29,791 nt of DNA from positions 1-29,791 of the forward strand of contig CAKSIN010000026.1 of NCBI GenBank assembly GCA_934463115.1, given 5' to 3'. The position numbers were made by a program, and so were the translations under genes. Source of the stretch: an uncultured Clostridia bacterium (GTDB lineage: Bacteria > Bacillota > Clostridia > UMGS1810). Shown here piece by piece: positions 1-7,997 of the stretch. Under the pieces are notes generated by a model, which saw nothing but the letters and a program-made list of their open reading frames with translations, was not told the origin of the DNA and ran no database searches. Within the stretch, counting starts at the first letter, position 1; each line of letters starts with the position of its first letter.

Positions 1-32
1 GTATTATGCGAAATTTCCATTTTTAAACCACA

Positions 33-58
33 TCGGGTTCGAGTCCCGCATGCCTAAC
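33..58 (+). other. tRNA T-arm-like fragment (possible tRNA remnant or att scar)
   Basis: Bases 34-48 form a T-arm: a 4-bp G/C stem (34-37 with 45-48) closing the seven-base loop TTCGAGT, as in tRNA positions 50-64. The next possible pair (33 with 49) is a mismatch, and the upstream bases do not fold into an anticodon arm, so this is not an intact tRNA. No gene lies in 1-102. It may be a decayed tRNA, the tRNA 3' end duplicated at an integration site, or chance. Confidence 0.25.
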
Positions 59-102
59 ATTCACAGCGTTTTTCCGGTTTAAGAATTTCTTCTCAATTAT
101 TT

Positions 103-894
103 TCAAACAATATGTATAATCTTTCTCGGGCATGCTTCGGCGCATATGCCGCAGCCTGTGCATTTATCTGCATCAATAGCGGCAAGAAAATCATTAACAT
201 GCACTGCGTCATTTTCGCACTTCTTTTCGCAGATTTTGCACCCGATACATCCGGCGGAGCAGACGGCGCGAACCGCTGCACCTTTTTGTGTGGACGAACA
301 TGCCACAAAGACCGGTGCGGATTCCTTTTGCAGCATAATCAGATTTTTGGGGCATTGGCTGACGCATCTGCCGCAGCCTGTGCACTTGCTTTCATCTATA
401 TGCGCAATACCGTTTTCTATGCTGAGTGCGCCGAATTCGCACACCTTTACACAGCTTCCGAGTCCCATACATCCGTATTCGCAGCTTTTCGGACCGCCGG
501 AGAGTTGCATAGCTGTGTAGCAGTCATCTATTCCGGTAAAGTCATATTTGTTTTTGCATGCTTCACATGTTCCGGCACATTTAACACGAGCCGTTCTTTT
601 AACCACATTTGCGGCGCTCACACCCATAATTGAGCATATTTGTTTGTTTTTTTCGTCCGTCATAAGGTTACATTTCGTAGCCGGTTCGCCTTTTGTTACA
701 ATTGCCTCTGCAAGGGCAGAGCAGCCTGCATATCCGCATCCGCCGCAGTTTGCACCGGGGAGAATTTCGGCTATTTGGTCAATTCGTTCGTCTTTATCTA
801 CCTTGAACACAATCGATGCAAATCCGAGAAGTGCGCCGAATGCAAGGCCTGTTGCTCCGACAGCAAGAGCCGGAATAAGTATTTCGCTAAGCAT
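103..894 (-). CDS. rnfB: Rnf complex subunit B (electron transport, multi-cluster ferredoxin)
   Basis: RnfB is the iron-sulfur entry subunit of the membrane Rnf complex, which oxidises ferredoxin and passes electrons on towards NAD+. The 263-residue protein has one N-terminal membrane anchor (about residues 5-30). A CGGCGYAGC motif (Cys50, 53, 58, with Cys75) binds a 4Fe-4S cluster. A cysteine-rich C-terminal half follows, with two clear ferredoxin motifs (CTGCGRCVSQCP and CTGCGICAEACP) and further cysteines that could bind more clusters, as in clostridial RnfB. It is the last gene of the rnfCDGEAB unit, with its ATG at 894-892, 19 bases after rnfA. No clear terminator follows in 1-102. Confidence 0.95.
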   Translation of the reverse strand: MLSEILIPALAVGATGLAFGALLGFASIVFKVDKDERIDQIAEILPGANCGGCGYAGCSALAEAIVTKGEPATKCNLMTDEKNKQICSIMGVSAANVVKRTARVKCAGTCEACKNKYDFTGIDDCYTAMQLSGGPKSCEYGCMGLGSCVKVCEFGALSIENGIAHIDESKCTGCGRCVSQCPKNLIMLQKESAPVFVACSSTQKGAAVRAVCSAGCIGCKICEKKCENDAVHVNDFLAAIDADKCTGCGICAEACPRKIIHIV

Positions 895-913
895 TTGTAT
901 TCATCCCCCTTTA

Positions 914-1495
914 CTAAAACGACAATCCCTGGAATCCGAGGAATGCCATAGCAATCAGACTCGCGGTGATTAACGCTATCGGAAATCCTTTCAGACATTC
1001 CGGTATATCGGCGGATTCAAGCCGCTCACGCACACCGGCAAAAAGGACAATGGCAACGGTGAATCCTATTGCAGCACTGAATGCGTACCAGACCGATTCG
1101 GCAAAGTTAAAGCCTTTTTCAATGTTGAGCAGTGTAACGCCGAGAACCGCACAGTTTGTTGTGATGAGCGGCAGATATATACCCAGCGCATTGTACAGAG
1201 ACGGAACGGTTTTCGCAACAAACATTTCCACAAACTGTACCAGTGCTGCTATCAGCAAAATAAATGAAAGGGTTTGCAGATATTCCACATGCAGCGGAAC
1301 TAATATACAGTTGTACACAAGCCATGTCAGAGCCGCCGCAAGCGACATTACAAACGTTACAGCCATGCCCATTCCGAGGGCGGTGTCTGTCTTTTTCGAT
1401 ACCCCGAGAAACGGGCAGATTCCGTAGAATTTAACAAGAACAAAGTTTTCAACAAGAATCGCCGCAACAGATAATTCCAAAAAATGAGCCAGCAT
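914..1495 (-). CDS. rnfA: Rnf complex subunit A (membrane)
   Basis: A 193-residue, almost wholly hydrophobic protein of the RnfA/NqrE family, with about six membrane helices. The N-terminal stretch LVENFVLVKFYGICPFLGVS is characteristic of RnfA; its Cys is the conserved one thought to hold an inter-subunit iron-sulfur centre with RnfE. It is homologous to RnfE next door, and the two pack with opposite topology in the membrane. The ATG (1495-1493) overlaps the rnfE stop by one base, so the two are translationally coupled. Length is normal for the family. Confidence 0.95.
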   Translation of the reverse strand: MLAHFLELSVAAILVENFVLVKFYGICPFLGVSKKTDTALGMGMAVTFVMSLAAALTWLVYNCILVPLHVEYLQTLSFILLIAALVQFVEMFVAKTVPSLYNALGIYLPLITTNCAVLGVTLLNIEKGFNFAESVWYAFSAAIGFTVAIVLFAGVRERLESADIPECLKGFPIALITASLIAMAFLGFQGLSF

Positions 1496-2112
1496 TATTT
1501 ACCGCCCTCCTTGCCTTTGATTTTTACAAGATTAAATATTCCGAGTATAATTCCGAGCACCAAAAATGCTCCGGGCGGCAAAATGAACATTATTGCCGGG
1601 TTGTAGTGACCTGCAAAAATGTCTATTCCGAGAATAGTGCCCGCTCCGAGGATTTCGCGTACTGTTCCGAGAACGCTCAGACCGAGCGTAAATCCAAGCC
1701 CCATACCCAGACCGTCGAGCATTGACGGAATAGGCTTGTTTTTAGAGGCAAAGCTTTCGGCACGAGCCAAAATAATGCAGTTTACCACAATAAGTGGTAT
1801 AAACAATCCCAAAGCAGCCGAGAGAGACGGCAGATATGCCTTGAGAAGCATTTCAATAACACTTACAAATGTTGCTATGATAACGATGTATGAAGCAATT
1901 CGTATTTTTGACGGAATCACCTTTCGTACAAGGGATATCGCAAGGTTTGAACACATTAAGACAAATGTTGCGGACAGTCCCATTCCGACAGCATTAATCA
2001 GCGATGTGGTTACCGCAAGGGTAGGGCACATTCCGAGCAGCTGAATAAAAGTCGGATTTTCGTCTATCAGTCCGTTTTTGATAACAGATGTGTATGATGT
2101 CTTTTCGCTCAT
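1495..2112 (-). CDS. rnfE: Rnf complex subunit E (membrane)
   Basis: A 205-residue RnfE/NqrD-family membrane protein with about six helices. The conserved start region NGLIDENPTFIQLLGMCPTL carries the family Cys, and GLGMGLGFTLGL lies in a later helix. It forms the membrane core with RnfA and RnfD. The order G-E-A, with abutting or overlapping ends (rnfG stop at 2113, rnfE ATG at 2112, rnfA ATG at 1495), is that of clostridial Rnf operons. RnfE and RnfA resemble each other; the assignment here rests on the NP-x-x-x-Q-x-LGxCP motif and the gene order. Confidence 0.93.
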   Translation of the reverse strand: MSEKTSYTSVIKNGLIDENPTFIQLLGMCPTLAVTTSLINAVGMGLSATFVLMCSNLAISLVRKVIPSKIRIASYIVIIATFVSVIEMLLKAYLPSLSAALGLFIPLIVVNCIILARAESFASKNKPIPSMLDGLGMGLGFTLGLSVLGTVREILGAGTILGIDIFAGHYNPAIMFILPPGAFLVLGIILGIFNLVKIKGKEGGK

Positions 2113-2691
2113 TTATTTGCCCTCCTTTTGTGCAAGAATTTTTGCTCCCGCAAGTGCGCTGTTTACTCCCGATGTTACGGCTTTTGATGTAATGGTCGCG
2201 CCGCTGATGGCGTTGATTTCGCTTTTCTTTGCATTGCCTGTTTTAACAACGGATATTTCACCGCCTTTTCCGACAAACTGTGATATCCACGATTCGTCAT
2301 TTGCCTTTGCACCGAGTCCGGGGGTTTCGCTCATATCGGTTATGCGTACTCCGTTCACGTTGCCGTCTTTGTCTATGCCGATTATCATAGAAATTTTTCC
2401 GCCGAATCCCGACGGTTCCGCTTTAAAACAGTACCCCACGGTTTTGCCGTTCGAATCGCATCCGCGGTATGCGGCGATAATTGTATCGTCACTTAGCTGT
2501 TTGCTGTCCGCATCTTCAAATTTTTGTGCTGTCGGCAGCACGGCGGACTTTGCGTCGTCCTCACTTTGCTTTTGCAGAGCCGCTATTCGCCCGGATGTCA
2601 TGTTGTTGCACAAAATCAGTATCAGCGAACAGACAAATGCTATTACAAATAATATTGCTGCATGTTTGAATATAAATTTTCCGTTTGTCAT
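2113..2691 (-). CDS. rnfG: Rnf complex subunit G (covalent FMN-binding)
   Basis: A 192-residue RnfG/NqrC-family protein: one N-terminal membrane anchor (about residues 8-29), then an extracytoplasmic FMN-binding domain. The flavinylation motif SGATITS is at residues 163-169, with Thr166 as the expected site of the phosphoester-linked FMN. MSETPGLGAK near residue 120 is the usual second FMN-domain motif. The ATG at 2691 overlaps the rnfD stop by four bases. The ApbE flavin transferase that this maturation needs is not in the window. Confidence 0.96.
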   Translation of the reverse strand: MTNGKFIFKHAAILFVIAFVCSLILILCNNMTSGRIAALQKQSEDDAKSAVLPTAQKFEDADSKQLSDDTIIAAYRGCDSNGKTVGYCFKAEPSGFGGKISMIIGIDKDGNVNGVRITDMSETPGLGAKANDESWISQFVGKGGEISVVKTGNAKKSEINAISGATITSKAVTSGVNSALAGAKILAQKEGK

Positions 2692-3641
2692 TTTGCATTC
2701 ACCGCCTTGCCGAAAGTTTTCGGAGATGAAAATTTGTCAATGAGAGGTGTAGCGATATTCATTACGAGAATTGCATATGTAACACCCTCCGGGTAACCGC
2801 CGTACACACGTATAACTCCGGTTATTATGCCGGCAATAAAGGCGTACACCGCCTGACCGCCCGAAGTTAGGGGACTTGTTGTGTAGTCGGTTGCCATGAA
2901 TATCCCGCCGAGCATAACGCCGCCGGACAGTATTGAGTACAAAAAGTCACCTTGCATAAGACCGTTTTTTGAAAATACAAGGCCAAACACTCCGACAGTG
3001 AGTACGTATGTAATCGGAATAACGGGTGTAATAACTTTGCGTACAACAAGGTACACGCCGCCGATTATAAGCAGAATTGCCGACACTTCACCGATACATC
3101 CGCCGATATTCGTTCCGAAAAACAGGTCGCTGTATGTTGCGAGGGTACCCTCGCCGACACCTTTTGCAACGGCAAGCGGTGTTGCTCCCGATACTGCGTC
3201 CGCAGATGGGTTAACCCAGTTTGTCATTGCGACCGGCCAGCATGCCAGCAAAAATGCTCTTGCGGCAAGTGCGGGGTTTACAACATTCTGCCCGAGACCG
3301 CCGTAGAAGCATTTTACAACAATTATTGCAAACACACCGCCAACAGCAACCATGTAGTACGGAATGCTCGGAGGCATGCAAAAAGCAATCAGAACGCCTG
3401 TTACCGCAGCGCTCATGTCGGGAACGGAGTTTGGCTTTTTTGCAATGCGCGTCCATATATATTCCGATGCTGCGCACGCTATAACGCTTACCGCCGTAAC
3501 TATCAGCGCACGTATTCCGAAAAAGAACACACTGCCGACAAGCGCCGGAATAAGTGCAATCAGCACATCACGCATTGTGGTTGATATGTACCGTTCACTT
3601 CGGATATGCGGCGCATATGATACATTTAAATTACTTTCCAA
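2688..3641 (-). CDS. rnfD: Rnf complex subunit D (membrane, covalent FMN)
   Basis: A 317-residue multi-spanning membrane protein of the RnfD/NqrB family. The motif SGATPLA at residues 151-157 marks covalent FMN attachment (Thr154), and GGLGQNVVNPALAAR near residue 115 is a conserved family segment. The start appears to be TTG at 3641-3639, because a strong Shine-Dalgarno (GAGGTGA in the transcript) lies five bases before it and the following residues fit the RnfD N-terminus. It begins ten bases after rnfC and overlaps rnfG by four bases. Confidence 0.95.
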   Translation of the reverse strand: MESNLNVSYAPHIRSERYISTTMRDVLIALIPALVGSVFFFGIRALIVTAVSVIACAASEYIWTRIAKKPNSVPDMSAAVTGVLIAFCMPPSIPYYMVAVGGVFAIIVVKCFYGGLGQNVVNPALAARAFLLACWPVAMTNWVNPSADAVSGATPLAVAKGVGEGTLATYSDLFFGTNIGGCIGEVSAILLIIGGVYLVVRKVITPVIPITYVLTVGVFGLVFSKNGLMQGDFLYSILSGGVMLGGIFMATDYTTSPLTSGGQAVYAFIAGIITGVIRVYGGYPEGVTYAILVMNIATPLIDKFSSPKTFGKAVNAK

Positions 3642-3651
3642 TTAGTTCACC

Positions 3652-4971
3652 TCATTTACTCGCTTGCTCGCGGATTTTTGCCTTTGATGTCTTGATATTT
3701 TGTGTAATCGTATTTCTGCACGGACAGACATATGTGCATATTCCGCATTCCATGCAATTTGTGATATTCAGTTTTTTAAGTTCCTCCAGGTCGCCTTTTT
3801 TTGCAGCGGCATTGAGTTTTGCCGGCATCAGGCGCATGGGGCAGTGTCTGATGCATTCACCGCAGTGAACACAGCTTACAGTCCTGCGGCTGTCGAGAGT
3901 ATTCTCACCGAACGCAAGTATTGCCGATGTTGCCTTGACTGTGGGAACATCGGTTGTAAACTGTGCAATACCCATCATCGGTCCGCCCATGATAATTTTT
4001 TTTGCGGAGTCAAAGTCGCACTCGGCAGCTTTAAGTATATCTGTGAAAGATGTCCCTATGCGTACCTCGTAGTTCCCAGGTTTCTTAACCGCGTCGCCGG
4101 ATACGGTAACAATTCTTTTTAACACACAGCGGCGCATTTTGATTGCGCTGTGAACCGACACGCATGTGTCGATATTGTTTACCACAACTCCGACATCGGC
4201 AGGAAGTTTTCCGACAGGAACTTCGCGGCCGGTTATTGCCTTGATCAGCTGCTTTTCGCTACCCTGAGGGTATTTGGTTTTGAGTACGCATATATCCGTT
4301 CCGTCAAAGCTTTTTGCGTTTTCGCGCATAATGCTTATTGCCTCCGGTTTGTTGTTTTCAATTCCAATCAGGCACTTTTCGGCGCCGGTTATCTTTTTTA
4401 TGTATTCGATTCCTTTAAATATCTGAATCGGGTTTTCAAGCATGACGCGGTAATCGCTTGTAAGGTACGGCTCACATTCGGCTCCGTTCACAATAATGCA
4501 GTCAATTTTTTTGCTTTTGTCGGGATTTAGCTTAATGTGAGTCGGAAAGGCAGCTCCGCCAAGCCCGACAATACCTGCCTCGCGGACGATTGATATCATT
4601 TCGTCGCGCGGAATCCTGCTGCAGTGCTCGCGTTCGTAAATATCGGGAGAGAGTGTGTACTTAAAGTCGTTTTTAACAACCACGCTCATAACCTCGTTTC
4701 CGTTCGGATGGCGGCGCATTTCTATCGCCGTTACCGTTCCCGAAACCGAGGAGTGTATCGGCGCGGACACATATTTGTCGGTATCTCCGATTTTCTGTCC
4801 GGCGAGGACTTCGTCTCCGACCTTTACAAGCGGTATGCACGGTGCACCTATGTGCTGAATCATGGGGTACACCATTTCCTCCGACGCTTCAAGCTCGGTT
4901 ATCGCACAGTGAATTGTGCGCTCCTTTCTGTCGGGGATATGCAGTCCGCCCTTAAATGTTAATGCTTTCAA
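3652..4971 (-). CDS. rnfC: Rnf complex subunit C (NADH-side, 4Fe-4S)
   Basis: The soluble NAD(H)-side subunit of Rnf. The 439 residues begin with an RnfC barrel-sandwich domain (TFKGGLHIPD), followed by the flavin/NADH-binding fold with GLGGAAFPTHIK near residue 136 and an SLBB-like segment. Two ferredoxin motifs lie at the C-terminus, CVHCGECIRHCP near residue 367 and CMECGICTYVCP near 406. The start is TTG at 4971-4969, six bases after a GGAGGTG Shine-Dalgarno (4978-4984 on the other strand). It starts 17 bases after the pncB stop, so it probably shares the pncB transcript. Confidence 0.96.
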   Translation of the reverse strand: MKALTFKGGLHIPDRKERTIHCAITELEASEEMVYPMIQHIGAPCIPLVKVGDEVLAGQKIGDTDKYVSAPIHSSVSGTVTAIEMRRHPNGNEVMSVVVKNDFKYTLSPDIYEREHCSRIPRDEMISIVREAGIVGLGGAAFPTHIKLNPDKSKKIDCIIVNGAECEPYLTSDYRVMLENPIQIFKGIEYIKKITGAEKCLIGIENNKPEAISIMRENAKSFDGTDICVLKTKYPQGSEKQLIKAITGREVPVGKLPADVGVVVNNIDTCVSVHSAIKMRRCVLKRIVTVSGDAVKKPGNYEVRIGTSFTDILKAAECDFDSAKKIIMGGPMMGIAQFTTDVPTVKATSAILAFGENTLDSRRTVSCVHCGECIRHCPMRLMPAKLNAAAKKGDLEELKKLNITNCMECGICTYVCPCRNTITQNIKTSKAKIREQASK

Positions 4972-4988
4972 CTACAACACCTCCACTT

Positions 4989-6434
4989 TTAAAACTTATG
5001 TTCGTTGAGCAGCTTGCTCTTTATATTCCACAGCTTCGGCGATAAATCAACGTAGTAATTGTGCGGATTTTCAAAACGCTTTACTTCATCCCAGAGACCG
5101 TCTATCTGCTTTTTGCAGTATGAACGTATTTCGTTTATATCCGGTGATTTGTAAACACATTTGCCGGATTTGAATATAGGCACAAGCAGCTCGCGTGCGT
5201 AGTAATTCGAAACGGTTTTGCGTTTCCATGTGTGTTCGGGATCAAATATTTCGTAATCCGAGCCGTCGGGGATACTTTCGCCGTCAAGAAGCAGTACATC
5301 GGCGATTGCCTTGTCGTTTTCCTTTGAATACAGGCGAACAAGCTTTTTGCTGCACGGTGTGGTGATTTTTGTAATGTTTTCACTGAGCTTGATTTTCGGT
5401 ATTTCGTTTCCGTCCTCAAACATCGCGGCAAGCTTGTACACACCGCCGAAAACAGGTTCACTTTTTGAGGTAATAAGTCTTTCGCCGACACCGAAGGAGT
5501 CAATGCACGCTCCCTGGCTCAAAAGGTCACGGATAATATATTCGTCAAGTGAATTGGAAATGACGATTTTAACATCGTTCAGTCCCTCACTGTCGAGTGC
5601 GGCACGCACTTTTTTGGAAAGATAGGTGATATCTCCGCTGTCGATGCGCACACCTGCCGGCCTGTACCCGTTCGGAATAAGATATTCTTTGAAAACCTTT
5701 ATCGCATTCGGCAGACCTGATTTCAGTACATTGTATGTGTCAATGAGCAGTGTGCATGAATCGGGGTATGTCTCGGCATATGCCATAAATGCGTCATACT
5801 CCGAGTCAAAAAGCTGAACCCAGCTATGCGCCATTGTGCCAAGCGCAGGGATTTTGTACAGCTTGTCGGATATTGTGCATGCCGTTCCGCAGCATCCTGC
5901 AATATACGACGCTCTCGCTCCGTATACGGCGCCGCTGTCACCCTGTGCGCGTCTTGAACCAAATTCCATTACCGGCCTGCCGCCTGCCGCACGGACGATT
6001 CTGTTTGATTTTGTTGCAATAAGGCACTGGTGATTTACCGTCAGCAGAATCATCGTTTCGATAAGCTGTGCCTCGATAATGGGGCCTGTGACCTTTACAA
6101 TCGGTTCTCCGGGGAATATCGGCGTTCCTTCGGGAATAGCATAAATATCGCAGCTGAATTTAAAATTGCGGAGGTATTCAAGAAATTCCTCGCAGAATAT
6201 TCCTTTTGTGCGCAGATATTCGATATCGTCATCACAAAAACGCAGGTTTTCGATGTATTCAATAACCTGCTCAACACCTGCCATTACGGCGAATCCGCCG
6301 TCGTCCGGAACTTTTCTGAAAAACATGTCGAAGCACGCTGTTTTGTCTTTCAGTCCGTGTTCAAAATAGCCGTTCGACATAGTCAGCTCATAAAAATCCA
6401 TGAGCATTGTCATATTGCTTGTAGTATTTGTCAT
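4989..6434 (-). CDS. pncB: Nicotinate phosphoribosyltransferase
   Basis: The enzyme joins nicotinate to PRPP with ATP, giving nicotinate mononucleotide for NAD salvage in the cytoplasm. From the ATG at 6434-6432 the protein is 481 residues, normal for the long bacterial form. Family landmarks are MDFYELTMSNGYF near residue 12, FGSRRAQGD near 158 and GTMAHSWV at 199-206, the last containing the conserved active-site His. The frame is open to 6506, but that would overlap the upstream gene; the ATG at 6434 has a GGAAAGGCG Shine-Dalgarno. It lies between a small unknown gene (28 bases) and rnfC (17 bases), all on one strand. Confidence 0.95.
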   Translation of the reverse strand: MTNTTSNMTMLMDFYELTMSNGYFEHGLKDKTACFDMFFRKVPDDGGFAVMAGVEQVIEYIENLRFCDDDIEYLRTKGIFCEEFLEYLRNFKFSCDIYAIPEGTPIFPGEPIVKVTGPIIEAQLIETMILLTVNHQCLIATKSNRIVRAAGGRPVMEFGSRRAQGDSGAVYGARASYIAGCCGTACTISDKLYKIPALGTMAHSWVQLFDSEYDAFMAYAETYPDSCTLLIDTYNVLKSGLPNAIKVFKEYLIPNGYRPAGVRIDSGDITYLSKKVRAALDSEGLNDVKIVISNSLDEYIIRDLLSQGACIDSFGVGERLITSKSEPVFGGVYKLAAMFEDGNEIPKIKLSENITKITTPCSKKLVRLYSKENDKAIADVLLLDGESIPDGSDYEIFDPEHTWKRKTVSNYYARELLVPIFKSGKCVYKSPDINEIRSYCKKQIDGLWDEVKRFENPHNYYVDLSPKLWNIKSKLLNEHKF

Positions 6435-6462
6435 AATTATCGCCTTTCCGTGAGTTATGAAA

Positions 6463-6735
6463 TCAGTTGCCGAGCGCGTCCTCAAGCCAGTATGCACCAA
6501 TATCAAGAGCGCGGTATATTCCTTCGCGTTCAGCTTTTTTTACAACTCTTGCACCCGACATCAGCGCAACAGAAACGTCTGTTGCAAGCTCCATATCCTG
6601 ATACGTTTCTGTGTCGAGTATTTCAATGCAGATGTAGTATTCGTCATTAATATCACCGTATATCACGGTATTGCCTCTTTTAACAAGCGGCCTTTTTTTG
6701 TATATCAGTGATGTTTGTTCTTTTTTCTTTGCCAT
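6463..6735 (-). CDS. Small conserved-looking protein of unknown function
   Basis: A 90-residue soluble protein with a basic N-terminus (MAKKKEQTS), a central segment predicted to be beta-rich (GNTVIYGDINDEYYICIEIL) and a helical C-terminus (EREGIYRALDIGAYWLEDAL). It has no signal peptide, membrane segment or cysteine motif. The Shine-Dalgarno GGGAGTG lies a few bases before the ATG, and a good minus-strand promoter lies at 6775-6803. I cannot assign a function. Its place as first gene before pncB and rnf suggests a link with that unit, but this is inference. Confidence 0.8.
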   Translation of the reverse strand: MAKKKEQTSLIYKKRPLVKRGNTVIYGDINDEYYICIEILDTETYQDMELATDVSVALMSGARVVKKAEREGIYRALDIGAYWLEDALGN

Positions 6736-6774
6736 GGTATCACTCCCGTAAATAATTATTGTTATACAAATATA

Positions 6775-6803
6775 ATTCTACCACATAATTTTAAATATGT
6801 AAA
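6775..6803 (-). promoter_or_regulatory. Sigma-A-type promoter for the small protein-pncB-rnf unit
   Basis: Read on the minus strand, a -35 box TTTACA (6803-6798) and a -10 box TAGAAT (6780-6775) are separated by 17 bases, and TGG before the -10 gives an extended -10. Transcription would start near 6768, about 33 bases before the ATG at 6735. It may drive all genes down to rnfB, since no terminator-like gap interrupts them. Confidence 0.6.
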
Positions 6804-6849
6804 GTAATAATATGATTGTTTGTAAACAAAAATTTTTGGAGTGAAGCAT

Positions 6850-7518
6850 ATGAATGTTTTATTTATCCGTACTATAATACTGTATGCGCTTGTAATAACA
6901 GCCCTGCGGCTTATGGGAAAACGTCAGATAGGCGAGCTGCAGCCTTCGGAACTTGTTGTTGCAATTATGATATCCGATCTGGCATCCGTTCCGATGAGCG
7001 AGGTTTCCGTGCCGCTTCTTTACGGCATTGTGCCGATATTTACTCTTGTGGCGAGTGAAATACTTGTGTCATATTTGTGCCTTCACAACGAAAAGGTGCG
7101 GACACTGCTCAGCGGTAGACCTCAGCTGCTCATGAAAAACGGGCGGCTGTGTTTTACGGAAATGAAAAAATCACGTGTCAATATAGATGATTTGCTTGAG
7201 GAACTCAGAAAAAGCGGATATTTCAGCCTTTCGGAACTCGATACGGTTGTGCTTGAAACGTGCGGAGATATATCGGTCATTCCGGTGAGTGATTCACTTC
7301 CGCTCACCCTCGGAGATATGAACAAAAAGAAACAGCAGCCGAATATCCCATATGTATACGTATCCGACGGCAGAATCCGAAAAAGCGAACTTGACCGCGG
7401 AGGACGTGATTATACATGGATTGAAAGGGTGCTTAAAAAGCACAATATCGATTCGGTAAAGTCGGTATTCATATTGTCGGAGGATTCGGAGGGAAATGTA
7501 TTTGTGCAGGACAAGTAG
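6850..7518 (+). CDS. YetF/DUF421 family membrane protein
   Basis: A 222-residue protein with about three N-terminal membrane helices (residues 5-20, 34-50, 55-77) and a soluble C-terminal DUF421 domain. Typical family segments are ALRLMGKRQIGELQPSELVVAIMISDLAS at the start and a later PxxLMKNGRL turn. In Bacillus, relatives (YetF, YdfS, YrbG) are associated with the spore or cell membrane; the biochemical role is unknown. The ATG at 6850 is preferred over the in-frame GTG at 6841 because GGAGTG sits six bases before it. The DUF4363 gene follows 24 bases later. Confidence 0.85.
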   Translation: MNVLFIRTIILYALVITALRLMGKRQIGELQPSELVVAIMISDLASVPMSEVSVPLLYGIVPIFTLVASEILVSYLCLHNEKVRTLLSGRPQLLMKNGRLCFTEMKKSRVNIDDLLEELRKSGYFSLSELDTVVLETCGDISVIPVSDSLPLTLGDMNKKKQQPNIPYVYVSDGRIRKSELDRGGRDYTWIERVLKKHNIDSVKSVFILSEDSEGNVFVQDK

Positions 7519-7542
7519 TATGTAATTTCGGGAGGTATGATG

Positions 7543-7923
7543 ATGAGAGACGTTGTAACGGCATTTTTATTATTTGCGGCATTTGCCGGACTTTTTGTAT
7601 ACAATTCGTACGCGGTTAACAGGTGCAATGACGATGTTGAAAAGCATATAATCGCAGCGGAGCTCAGTATCCGCGACAAAGACCTTTCCGCTGTGGAGGA
7701 TAACACAAAGAAAGCTGCCGACACATGGAGCAAACGGCGAAAAATGCTTATGTATGTGTACAATCACAGCCGCATAGACAGAATAGATACCGCCATTTTT
7801 GAAACAATGCAGTACGTCCGCAGCGGCGATTACAAAAGGGCAATGTTTATGATGGAGGAGTCGCGTTTTTTTCTGTCCGATTTGAAAAATCACGAAAAAT
7901 TTACACTGGATAACATTTTTTAA
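7543..7923 (+). CDS. DUF4363 family protein
   Basis: A short protein (126 residues from the ATG at 7543) with one N-terminal hydrophobic segment (about residues 3-20) that acts as anchor or signal. A mostly helical, charged domain follows, with spaced helices of the type ADTWSKRRKMLMYVYNHSRIDRID. This matches the DUF4363 pattern, and DUF4363 genes commonly sit directly after DUF421 genes in spore-forming Clostridia. Three ATGs lie in a row (7537, 7540, 7543); 7543 has the best spacing, seven bases from GGAGG. Function unknown. Confidence 0.75.
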   Translation: MRDVVTAFLLFAAFAGLFVYNSYAVNRCNDDVEKHIIAAELSIRDKDLSAVEDNTKKAADTWSKRRKMLMYVYNHSRIDRIDTAIFETMQYVRSGDYKRAMFMMEESRFFLSDLKNHEKFTLDNIF

Positions 7924-7933
7924 CATTTTATCA

Positions 7934-7962
7934 TTGAAATATTATAAATTATATGGTAATAT
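7934..7962 (+). promoter_or_regulatory. Sigma-A-type promoter for ruvX/yqgF
   Basis: TTGAAA (7934-7939) and TAATAT (7957-7962) are spaced by 17 bases, with TGG forming an extended -10. A start near 7969 would give a leader of about 29 bases before the ATG at 7998. Confidence 0.55.
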
Positions 7963-7997
7963 ATATGTTAGTAAATCAGAATTGGAGTAAAATTTGT

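Noticed and set aside
1..60. Intact tRNA gene at the left edge
   Set aside because: Only the T-arm fits; the preceding bases form no anticodon stem and the fifth T-stem pair is a mismatch.
2078..2743. Long plus-strand reading frame (221 codons) opposite rnfG
   Set aside because: It lies antisense to a gene with a clear FMN motif, and its translation shows no family pattern.
6435..6506. N-terminal extension of pncB
   Set aside because: It would overlap the upstream gene and lacks homology; ATG 6434 has a Shine-Dalgarno and the family start.
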